A DNA stretch of 64,000 nt from Neisseria uirgultaei (GTDB lineage Bacteria > Pseudomonadota > Gammaproteobacteria > Burkholderiales > Neisseriaceae): NCBI RefSeq assembly GCF_962719845.1, contig NZ_CAUIYF010000006.1, positions 68,941-132,940 of the forward strand. The letters run 5' to 3'. Positions 34,230 through 42,075 of the stretch are shown here, piece after piece; the first letter of the stretch is position 1, and each line of letters starts with the position of its first letter. A program made the position numbers and the translations under genes. The notes under the pieces are model-generated. The model did no database searches, was not told the origin of the DNA, and worked only from the letters and a program-made list of their open reading frames with translations.

Positions 34230-36519
34230 TTTGTCCCAACACCGCCAACACCGCCGCACCGTAACGTGTGGCTTTTTCTTCGCCTACGCCATATACGGCG
34301 GCAAGCTCCGCCAAACCTTCCGGCTGTTTGGCGGCAATGGCGCGCAGGGCGGCTTTGCTGAGAATGCGGTAGGGTTCGGACTGTTCGTGTTTTGCCGTTT
34401 CGTTGCACCATTGGATCAGGGCGCGCATCAATCGGCGTTTGCGTTTGGCGGCTTCATCGATGCCGTCTGAAAACGGACGGCAGACGGCGAGGATGTCCCG
34501 TCCGTATTTGGCGGCGCGTACGCTGCCCAAGCCGTGTACGCCTTCGAGGTCGGTTTCGGTTTCGGGCGTATCGGCAAGCATATCGGCAAGGCTTTCGTCG
34601 GAGAGGACGGAATGCAGGGCGCAGTTTTCCGCCCTTGCCTGTTCATACCGCCAGGCTTCGAGTTTTTGACGCAGTTGTTGTTCGCGTTCGGTTTGCGGAC
34701 GGATGACGGCATCGTGGTTAAAGTCGGCAGCGTTTTGGCAGACTTTGAGTATGCCGTGTCCGAAACGGTCGATTTTGGCCTCGCCCAAGCCGTAGATGTC
34801 GTGCAGCCCGTTGAGGTTTTGCGGCATTTTTTCGACAAGGTCGCGCAGGGTTTTGTCACCGAAAATCATATAGGCGGGGATGCCTTCGGCTTCTGCCTGT
34901 TTCATACGCCAAACGCGCAATGCCTGCCACAGGCGTTCTTCGCGTTCGGTACGCAGCCAGTTGTCTTTGAGGGTGCGGACGGCGGATTTATTGCGCTTGA
35001 GCGGACGCAGCATCACTCCGGTTTCGCCTTTGAGGACTTTTTTGGCGGCTTCGGTCAGTTGCAATGCCTGATATCGGGTAATGTTGACGGTGAGGTAGCC
35101 GAGGCTGATACACTGGCGGATGACGCTGCGCCATTCTTTGTCGGACAACTCCGTACCGATGCCGAATGTGGACAGTTGTTCGTGCCGGTTGCCGCGTATC
35201 CAATCGTCGCTTTTACCTCGCAAAAGGTTGGTGATGTAACCGGCGGCAAAACGTTGTCCGGCGCGGTACACGCAGCTGAGTAATTTTTGCACCAACACCG
35301 TGCCGTCAAACCGTACGGGCGGATGCAGGCAGTTGTCGCAATGGCCGCAGGGTTCGGATTCTTCGCCGAAATGTTTGAGCAGCAGTACGCGGCGGCAGGC
35401 GGCGGTTTCGCAGACGGAAAGCATGGCATCGAGTTTTTGCATTTCGATTTGCTTTTGCACCTCGTCGCTGTTGCCTTCGGCGATGCGTTCGCGCAGCAAC
35501 ACCCAATCGTTCAGGCCGTAACACAGCCAGCTCGCGGCAGGCAGCCCGTCTCGGCCGGCGCGCCCCGACTCCTGATAGAAATGTTCGACACTCTGGGGCA
35601 TATCGAGATGGGCGACAAAGCGCACGTCGGGTTTGTCTATACCCATGCCGAACGCCACGGTCGCCACCACGATAATATTGTCTTCATGCGTAAAGCGGCG
35701 TTGGTTTTCCTCGCGTACGTCCATGCTCAAACCGGCATGATACGGAATCGCGTTTAATCCGTTTTCACGCAAAAACTGCGCCACATCTTCCACCTTTTTG
35801 CGGCTTAAGCAATACACAATGCCGCTTTGCCCCGTCATTTCTTTGCGGATGAAATCCAGCAATTGTTTTTTGCCGTTGTTTTTTTCGATAACCTGATAAT
35901 AAATATTCGGGCGGTCAAAGCTGGAAATAAATTCGGGCGCATTGTCCAAGTGCAGATAATGCTTGATGTCGGCGCGCGTGGCGGCATCGGCGGTGGCGGT
36001 CAGGGCGATGCGCGGGACGTTCGGATAGCGTTCGGCAAGCATGCCGAGCTGTTGGTATTCGGGGCGGAAATCGTGTCCCCATTGACTGACGCAATGCGCC
36101 TCATCAATGGCAAACAGGCTGACGGTTTGTTGGTCGAGAAAACGCAAAAAGCGGTCGGTAACCAAGCGTTCCGGCGCGACATAAAGCAGTTTCAGACGGC
36201 CTTGGGCAAGCTTGTCGGCAATCTCGCGCGCCTCATCTGCCGATGTGCCGCTGTTGACTGCCGCTGCTTCAATCCCGGCCACATGCAGGCTGGCCACTTG
36301 GTCGTTCATCAGCGCAATCAGCGGCGATACGACAACCGCCACGCCTTCGCGCATCAGAGCCGGAATCTGGTAACACAAAGACTTGCCCCCGCCCGTCGGC
36401 ATCAGCACCATCAAACTCCTGCCGCCTGCCAAAGCATTGACGATAGCCTCCTGCTTGCCGCGAAATTCGGGATAACCGAATACTTCGTGCAGAATCTGTT
36501 TGGCGGTGGGTCGGTGCAT
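34219..36519 (-). CDS. recQ: ATP-dependent DNA helicase RecQ, three HRDC domains
   Basis: 766 residues. The helicase core has Walker A PTGGGKSLCYQ and the DEAH box AIDEAHCVSQWGHDFRPEY. A zinc-binding Cys set (CETAACRRV ... CGHCDNC) and winged-helix RQC domain follow. Three successive HRDC domains lie at about 521-595, 609-681 and 690-763, each ending in a GLGEAKIDRFG-type helix-hairpin motif. Most bacterial RecQ proteins have one; three is a neisserial trait linked to recombination and pilin variation. The ATG at 36519 (MHRPTAKQ) is the core start. The stop is in a DUS. Confidence 0.95.
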   Translation of the reverse strand: MHRPTAKQILHEVFGYPEFRGKQEAIVNALAGGRSLMVLMPTGGGKSLCYQIPALMREGVAVVVSPLIALMNDQVASLHVAGIEAAAVNSGTSADEAREIADKLAQGRLKLLYVAPERLVTDRFLRFLDQQTVSLFAIDEAHCVSQWGHDFRPEYQQLGMLAERYPNVPRIALTATADAATRADIKHYLHLDNAPEFISSFDRPNIYYQVIEKNNGKKQLLDFIRKEMTGQSGIVYCLSRKKVEDVAQFLRENGLNAIPYHAGLSMDVREENQRRFTHEDNIIVVATVAFGMGIDKPDVRFVAHLDMPQSVEHFYQESGRAGRDGLPAASWLCYGLNDWVLLRERIAEGNSDEVQKQIEMQKLDAMLSVCETAACRRVLLLKHFGEESEPCGHCDNCLHPPVRFDGTVLVQKLLSCVYRAGQRFAAGYITNLLRGKSDDWIRGNRHEQLSTFGIGTELSDKEWRSVIRQCISLGYLTVNITRYQALQLTEAAKKVLKGETGVMLRPLKRNKSAVRTLKDNWLRTEREERLWQALRVWRMKQAEAEGIPAYMIFGDKTLRDLVEKMPQNLNGLHDIYGLGEAKIDRFGHGILKVCQNAADFNHDAVIRPQTEREQQLRQKLEAWRYEQARAENCALHSVLSDESLADMLADTPETETDLEGVHGLGSVRAAKYGRDILAVCRPFSDGIDEAAKRKRRLMRALIQWCNETAKHEQSEPYRILSKAALRAIAAKQPEGLAELAAVYGVGEEKATRYGAAVLAVLGQNAV

Positions 36520-36583
36520 GATGGTTCCGTGCTTGGTAAGGGTGTTGGTCGGTCGGCGGCAATATGCCGTCTGAAATCGGGAT

Positions 36584-37366
36584 TTAGAAGAGTTTACCCA
36601 CTTCTGCTTCAATATCGTCGGCACGCATGAACGTTTCGCCGATCAGGAAGGTGTGCACGCCGCGTGCCCGCATAAATTCCACATCCGCCTTACCCGTAAT
36701 GCCGCTTTCGGTAACGACGGTTTTGCCTTCCAGCGCGGGCAGCAGCGACAGGGTTTGGTCGAGGGAGACTTCAAAAGTCCTCAGGTTGCGGTTGTTTACG
36801 CCCCACAACGGCGTGGTCAGGTTGCGGCATTTTTCCAATTCGGCTTCATCGTGCAGCTCGAGCAGGATGGTCATGCCCAATTCGTGCGCCACCGCTTCAA
36901 AGCGTTCCAATTGTTCCTGTTCCAGTGCTGCGGCAATCAGCAGGACGGCATCCGCCCCCCATGCGCGCGCCTGATAAACCTGATATTCGTCGATGATGAA
37001 GTCTTTGCGCAGCACGGGCAACGATACGGCTTCGCGCGCCTGTTTGAGGTATTCGGGCGAACCTTGGAAATAGGGTTCGTCGGTCAGTACGGACAAACAC
37101 GCCGCTCCGGCGTTTTCATAGGCGCGTGCAATCTCGGCCGGTCGGAAGTCCGGACGGATTAACCCTTTGCTCGGGCTTGCCTTTTTGATTTCGGCAATGA
37201 CGGCGGGCAGGTTTAGGCGGTGTTTGCCGCGTATCGAATCGATGAAGCTGCGGACGGGCGGCGCGTTTTCGGCAAGCGTGCGGATGTGTTCGGCGTTGAC
37301 GGCGGCTTTTTGGGCGGCAACTTCCTGTGCTTTGGTGGCAAGGATTTTATTGAGGATGTCGGTCAT
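36584..37366 (-). CDS. trpC: Indole-3-glycerol phosphate synthase
   Basis: 260-residue (beta/alpha)8 enzyme converting CdRP to indole-3-glycerol phosphate in tryptophan synthesis. The substrate-binding motif EIKKASPSKGLIRPDF and LRKDFIIDEYQVYQARAWGAD segments (in parts) are intact, as are GVNNRNL and ITGKADV. It is monofunctional, not fused to trpF. Other trp genes are not adjacent, as usual in Neisseria. Confidence 0.95.
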   Translation of the reverse strand: MTDILNKILATKAQEVAAQKAAVNAEHIRTLAENAPPVRSFIDSIRGKHRLNLPAVIAEIKKASPSKGLIRPDFRPAEIARAYENAGAACLSVLTDEPYFQGSPEYLKQAREAVSLPVLRKDFIIDEYQVYQARAWGADAVLLIAAALEQEQLERFEAVAHELGMTILLELHDEAELEKCRNLTTPLWGVNNRNLRTFEVSLDQTLSLLPALEGKTVVTESGITGKADVEFMRARGVHTFLIGETFMRADDIEAEVGKLF

Positions 37367-37416
37367 GTCGGGTTCCGTATTCGTCTGGGGAAAGGGGGAA
37401 TATTAGCATCAAACCG

Positions 37417-38373
37417 TTAACGCCTGTTTGTGCGGAAGCTGTCGAAATAGGACAGGACGGTCTGCGGCAGCCATTGCAGGTGCAGCCTGCCGCCGGTGCT
37501 GCTGACAAAGCCGACATGACCACCGTGTGCAGGTTGGAACAGGGTAACGGCTTCGGACACTTCGTCCGGTGTCGGCAGCGCTTCGGGCGGCAGGAAGGGG
37601 TCGTTGACGGCATTGAGCAGCAGCAGCGGTTTGGCAACGTGTTTGAGCAGCGGTTTGCAGGAAGTTTGGCGGTAGTAGTCGTGCCGGTCGGCAAAGCCGT
37701 GCAGCGGTGCGGTGAAACGGTCGTCAAACTCGCCCAGTGTTTTGCACCCTGCGGCAAATGCCGTCTGAAAACCTTGGAGCGACCGTGCTTTGGGTATCAG
37801 GGTGCGGAGGAAGTAGCGCGTGTAGAGCAGCCGCGTGATGCCGCTGTCGAAGCGGCTGCCTGCCGCCTCTGCATCGACGGGGGCGGAGATGACGGCGGCG
37901 GCTTGCGGCAGCGCGTTTTCGCCCTGTTCGCCCAAATATTTTGCCAGCGCGTTGCCGCCCAGCGATACGCCGACGGCGTATATTTCACGGTAACGCGCGG
38001 CGAGCGTGTCCAAAGTAAAGGCGATTTCGGCGGTATCGCCCAAGTGGTAGAACACCGGGGCGGTGTTCGCAATGCCGCCGCAGCTGCGGAAATGGACGAC
38101 TACGCCGTGCCAACCGCGATCGCGTACCGCAAGCATCAGTTCGACCGCGTAATGGCTGCGGCTGCTTCCTTCCAAACCGTGAAACAGCACGACCAGCGGC
38201 GCATCGGGCGACATGCCGTCTGAAAAGTCGTAGGCGACTTTGGTTTTACCCGTGCTGTCGGGAAGCAGCTCTCGGCGGTATGCGGGCGCGGGGCGTTGCA
38301 GGAATTTGGCGGCAATCGTATCGGCATTGCCGTTGCGGAGGAAAAACGGTGTGTCCGGCGGTGTCAAAATCAT
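37417..38373 (-). CDS. YheT-type alpha/beta hydrolase
   Basis: 318 residues of the YheT/EMB8 subfamily: LFHGLEGSSRSHYA (oxyanion region), then GVSLGGNALAKYLGE with the nucleophile serine, and a late HGGHVGF with the catalytic His. Substrates are short- to medium-chain esters or unknown. A DUS in the coding sequence encodes FSDGMS. It is transcribed in the same direction as trpC and murJ, with gaps either side. Confidence 0.82.
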   Translation of the reverse strand: MILTPPDTPFFLRNGNADTIAAKFLQRPAPAYRRELLPDSTGKTKVAYDFSDGMSPDAPLVVLFHGLEGSSRSHYAVELMLAVRDRGWHGVVVHFRSCGGIANTAPVFYHLGDTAEIAFTLDTLAARYREIYAVGVSLGGNALAKYLGEQGENALPQAAAVISAPVDAEAAGSRFDSGITRLLYTRYFLRTLIPKARSLQGFQTAFAAGCKTLGEFDDRFTAPLHGFADRHDYYRQTSCKPLLKHVAKPLLLLNAVNDPFLPPEALPTPDEVSEAVTLFQPAHGGHVGFVSSTGGRLHLQWLPQTVLSYFDSFRTNRR

Positions 38374-38504
38374 AAGGTATCGGTTTTTCTGTTTTCAGAC
38401 GGCATTGATGATGCGGCAGCCCGTCCGGCCGGTGCGGACGCGGGGGATGCGCGCCCGAATATAGGCGCGGAAAAAGCGTTTTCCGGCAAAAGGCGGTGCA
38501 TCGG

Positions 38505-40043
38505 TCAGCTTTCCACCCGTTTGAAATGGCGCGGACGGAAGCCCAAAGCCGCCAGAGATGCGAAATACAGACAGCCTCCGATGACAATCAGGATGAAGAG
38601 CCGGGCGGCCTTTTGCATTCCGCCGGCGTGTGCCCAGTCGAACGGCAGCCAGATTTGGGCGGCATACAGGCCGCCTCCCATCACGGCGAGCGAGAGCAGC
38701 ATTTTTGCCAAGAACGCCGCCCAACCCTTGCCGGGTCGGTAAATACCGTGTTTACGCAACAGGAAGAACAACAATCCGGCATTGATACACGCACCCAGAC
38801 CGATGGCAAGCGAAAGTCCGACGTGTTTCAGTGGGCCGATAAAGGCAAGGTTCATCAACTGCGTGCAGATGAGCGTGAAGATGGCGATTTTGACGGGCGT
38901 TTTAATGTTTTGCCGCGCATAGAAGCCGGGTGCCAACACTTTAATCATGATCAAACCGATTAAACCGAAAGAATAGGCAATCAGCGCGTGTTGCGTCATC
39001 TGCGCGTCAAACAGCGTGAATTCTCGGTACATGAACAAGGTTGCCACCAGCGGGAACGACAACACCGCCAGTCCGACCGCCGCCGGCAGCGTCAGCAGCA
39101 TGCACAGGCGCAAACCCCAGTCGAGCAGGGCGGAAAACTGTTCCGTATCTTGGTTTGCCGAGTGTTTGGACAAAGTCGGCAGCAAAATCGTACCGAGTGC
39201 CGCCCCCAGCACGCCGCTGGGCAGCTCCATCATGCGGTCGGCGTAATACATCCATGAAACGCTGCCCGATTGCAGATAAGACGCGAAAATCGTGTTAATC
39301 ACCAAAGAAATCTGCGCCACGCTCACGCCCAAAATCGCAGGTGCCATCTGTTTCATCACGCGGTTGACCGCCGCATCTTTGAAATTCAGTTTGGGCAGTT
39401 TCAAAAAACCCAGTTTCGCCAGCCAGGGCAGTTGGAAACCAAGCTGCAAAATGCCGCCGACAAAAACCGCCCATGCCAGTGCGGTAACGGGAGGATCGAA
39501 ATACGGCACGAAAAACAGTGCGAATACGATAAACGACACGTTCAGGAACGTGGGCGTAAACGCGGGAATGCCGAACTTATGATAGGAATTGAGTACCGAG
39601 CCGACAAAAGAGGAAAGTGAAATCAATAAGATATAAGGAAACGTAATCCGCAGCAAATCGATGGAGAGCTGAAATTTGTCGGCATCTTTGGCAAAACCGG
39701 GTGCGGAAACATAAATCACCCAAGGCGCGGCAAGTATGCCTAGCGCGGTAACGATGACCAGTACAAACGACAGCATCCCCGCCACATGGCGGATAAAAGC
39801 CTCCGTCGCCTCTTTAGAACGCGTTTCCTTATATTCCGCCAAAATCGGCACAAACGCTTGGGCAAACGCCCCCTCCGCAAACACGCGGCGCAGCAGGTTG
39901 GGCAGTTTGAACGCGACAAAAAACGCATCCGTCGCCATGCCTGCGCCGAATGCGCGCGCAATGACCGTATCGCGCACAAATCCCAAAACGCGCGACACCA
40001 TCGTCAGGCTGCCGACTTTTGCCAAAGCTCCCAGCATATTCAT
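38505..40043 (-). CDS. murJ: Lipid II flippase MurJ
   Basis: 512 residues with about 14 transmembrane helices of the MOP superfamily, moving lipid II across the inner membrane for peptidoglycan synthesis. The N-terminus LGALAKVGSLTMVSRVLGFVRD and the helix-2 segment AFFVAFKLPNLLRR are typical (arginine residues conserved for the substrate). The ATG at 40043 is chosen as it sits 7 bases from GAGGA; an ATG at 40046 is the other possibility. Confidence 0.93.
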   Translation of the reverse strand: MNMLGALAKVGSLTMVSRVLGFVRDTVIARAFGAGMATDAFFVAFKLPNLLRRVFAEGAFAQAFVPILAEYKETRSKEATEAFIRHVAGMLSFVLVIVTALGILAAPWVIYVSAPGFAKDADKFQLSIDLLRITFPYILLISLSSFVGSVLNSYHKFGIPAFTPTFLNVSFIVFALFFVPYFDPPVTALAWAVFVGGILQLGFQLPWLAKLGFLKLPKLNFKDAAVNRVMKQMAPAILGVSVAQISLVINTIFASYLQSGSVSWMYYADRMMELPSGVLGAALGTILLPTLSKHSANQDTEQFSALLDWGLRLCMLLTLPAAVGLAVLSFPLVATLFMYREFTLFDAQMTQHALIAYSFGLIGLIMIKVLAPGFYARQNIKTPVKIAIFTLICTQLMNLAFIGPLKHVGLSLAIGLGACINAGLLFFLLRKHGIYRPGKGWAAFLAKMLLSLAVMGGGLYAAQIWLPFDWAHAGGMQKAARLFILIVIGGCLYFASLAALGFRPRHFKRVES

Positions 40044-40098
40044 CATTGTTCCTCAACAGTCGTACCCGTTTGGGGCAACGGCGCGTATTGTACGACAG

Positions 40099-40144
40099 AA
40101 ACCGCTTCAGACGGCATCGGGTTTGATGCCGTCTGAAGCGGTTT
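40099..40144. other. 20-bp perfect DUS palindrome in a divergent promoter region
   Basis: Arms 40099-40118 and 40125-40144 are perfect inverse repeats around a 6-base loop, each containing an extended DUS. It lies between the divergent murJ and dsbA genes, so it is unlikely to be a terminator of either. Confidence 0.7.
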
Positions 40145-40246
40145 CCCGAAACGAAAGCTTCCTTTTCCGGCGGCAAACTGTATCAACACGCGGAAATGCA
40201 ATAAAATACCAATATCCGATTTATTTCCAACATCACGGAGAGCCGT

Positions 40247-40945
40247 ATGAAATCCAGACACCTTGCCCTCGGCGTTGCCGCCCTGTTCGCCCTTGCCGCG
40301 TGTGACAGCAAAGTTCAAACCAGCGTCCCCGCCGACAGCGCGCCTGCTGCTTCCGCAGCCGCCGCCCCGGCAGGGCTGGTCGAAGGGCAAAACTATACCG
40401 TCCTTTCCAACCCGATTCCCCAACAGCAGGCAGGCAAGGTTGAAGTCCTTGAGTTTTTCGGCTATTTCTGCCCGCACTGCGCCCACCTCGAACCTGTTTT
40501 GAGCAAACACGCCAAGTCTTTTAAAGACGATATGTACCTGCGTACCGAGCATGTCGTCTGGCAAAAAGAGATGCTGCCGCTCGCCCGCCTTGCCGCCGCC
40601 GTCGATATGGCTGCCGCCGACAGCAAAGATGTGGCGAACAGCCATATTTTCGATGCGATGGTTAATCAGAGAATTAAGCTGCAAGAGCCGGAAGTCCTCA
40701 AAAAATGGCTGGGCGAACAAACCGCCTTTGACGGCAAAAAAGTCCTTGCCGCTTACGAATCTCCCGAAAGCCAGGCGCGCGCCGACAAAATGCAGGAGCT
40801 GACCGAAACCTTCCAAATCGACGGTACGCCCACGGTTATCGTCGGCGGCAAATATAAAGTCGAATTTGCCGACTGGGAGTCCGGTATGCACACCATCGAC
40901 CTTTTGGCGGACAAAGTGCGCGAAGAACAAAAAGCCGCGCAGTAA
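40247..40945 (+). CDS. dsbA: DsbA-type thiol:disulfide oxidoreductase, lipoprotein
   Basis: 232 residues. The signal peptide ends in the lipobox LAAC with lipidated Cys19, so the enzyme is membrane-anchored, unlike soluble E. coli DsbA. A low-complexity Ala/Pro linker leads to a thioredoxin fold with the active site CPHC (Cys75-Cys78) and the cis-Pro loop GTPTVIV. It introduces disulfides into exported proteins. This fits the meningococcal DsbA1/DsbA2 lipoproteins; the neighbourhood suggests DsbA1. The LptD cysteines encoded nearby are likely clients. Confidence 0.92.
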   Translation: MKSRHLALGVAALFALAACDSKVQTSVPADSAPAASAAAAPAGLVEGQNYTVLSNPIPQQQAGKVEVLEFFGYFCPHCAHLEPVLSKHAKSFKDDMYLRTEHVVWQKEMLPLARLAAAVDMAAADSKDVANSHIFDAMVNQRIKLQEPEVLKKWLGEQTAFDGKKVLAAYESPESQARADKMQELTETFQIDGTPTVIVGGKYKVEFADWESGMHTIDLLADKVREEQKAAQ

Positions 40946-40958
40946 GCCCGTTTGGAAA

Positions 40959-40990
40959 ATGCCGTCTGAAACTTGGTTTTCAGACGGCAT
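40959..40990. terminator. Bidirectional DUS terminator
   Basis: ATGCCGTCTGAAA (40959-40971) pairs with TTTCAGACGGCAT (40978-40990), between convergent dsbA and the amgK-like gene, followed by Ts on the plus strand. Confidence 0.75.
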
Positions 40991-41001
40991 TTTGATTGGG
41001 T

Positions 41002-42006
41002 TTAAAACGTAAAGCCCGTTTCCAGTTCTTCATCGCCGACCAGTTCGACTAAGAGCGCGTAGAGCGGGGCGAGTTCGGCATAACGGCGCGATACGCGGCG
41101 CAGATAGTTTAAGAAACGCGGGATTTCCGGACGGTATTTGTCTTTGCCGTCGCGGTAGTACAAGCGTGCGAAGATGCCTGCAACCTTCAAGTGCCGCTGC
41201 ACGCCCATCCATTCGAACCAGCGGTAAAACTCGTCAAACGCTTCGGGGACGGGCAAGCCGGCAGCCCGCGCCTTTTCCCAGTAGCGGATAACCAAGTCCA
41301 AGACAAATTCTTCTTCCCATTCGATAAAGGCATCGCGCAACAGCGACACCAAATCGTAGGAAATCGGGCCGTAAAGCGCGTCTTGGAAGTCTAAAACACC
41401 CGGCCTGCCGCGCGTCAGCATCAGGTTGCGGACGATAAAGTCGCGGTGCACATAGACTTTGGGCTGCGCCAACAGGGGCGGCAGCAGCGTATCGACGGTT
41501 TGCTGCCAAAGTTGGCGTTGTTTGAATGTTAATTCGCGCCCCAATTCTTTTGCGACAAACCATTCCGGGAACAGGTTGATTTCGCGCAGCATCGTTTCAC
41601 GGTCATATTCGGGCAAAACCCCTTCACGGCTTGCCTTCTGTAATTCGACCAGCTCGCCGATGGACTCCAAAAGCAGGGCTTTGTGTGCCGTTTCGCCCTG
41701 TTCCTGAAGCATCGCGGTCAAAAACGTCGTATTGCCCAAGTCGTTCAATACTACAAACCCCAAATCCGCGTCCGCGTGCAATATCTGCGGCACATTGACC
41801 ATGTCAAACAGTTTCTGCACTTTCAAATAAGGTGCGACACTCATCTTGTCGGGCGGCGCATCCATGCAGACGACACTGCTGCCGTCTGAAAACGTTGCAC
41901 GGAAATAGCGGCGGAAATCAGCATCCGCCGCCGCGAAGGCCAGTTCGAAACTGCGGTCGGGATAGACGGTCTGAAGCCAATTTTTCAGTTCGATTTGTCG
42001 TTGCAT
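41002..42006 (-). CDS. amgK: AmgK-like N-acetylmuramate/GlcNAc kinase
   Basis: 334 residues of the aminoglycoside phosphotransferase fold: the catalytic loop VYVHRDFIVRNLMLTRGR with the base Asp and the metal-binding VLDFQDALYGPISYDLVSLL. In Pseudomonas, AmgK phosphorylates recycled MurNAc at the anomeric carbon and lies beside lptD. Here too the gene is divergent from lptD, 69 bp apart. The usual partner murU is not in this window, so pathway placement rests on homology. Confidence 0.8.
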   Translation of the reverse strand: MQRQIELKNWLQTVYPDRSFELAFAAADADFRRYFRATFSDGSSVVCMDAPPDKMSVAPYLKVQKLFDMVNVPQILHADADLGFVVLNDLGNTTFLTAMLQEQGETAHKALLLESIGELVELQKASREGVLPEYDRETMLREINLFPEWFVAKELGRELTFKQRQLWQQTVDTLLPPLLAQPKVYVHRDFIVRNLMLTRGRPGVLDFQDALYGPISYDLVSLLRDAFIEWEEEFVLDLVIRYWEKARAAGLPVPEAFDEFYRWFEWMGVQRHLKVAGIFARLYYRDGKDKYRPEIPRFLNYLRRVSRRYAELAPLYALLVELVGDEELETGFTF

Positions 42007-42075
42007 AACAGTACTAAAGCATTTCAGGTTACAATAAACGCTATTCTAACTGGCAAACCGACCTGAGGGGCAATT

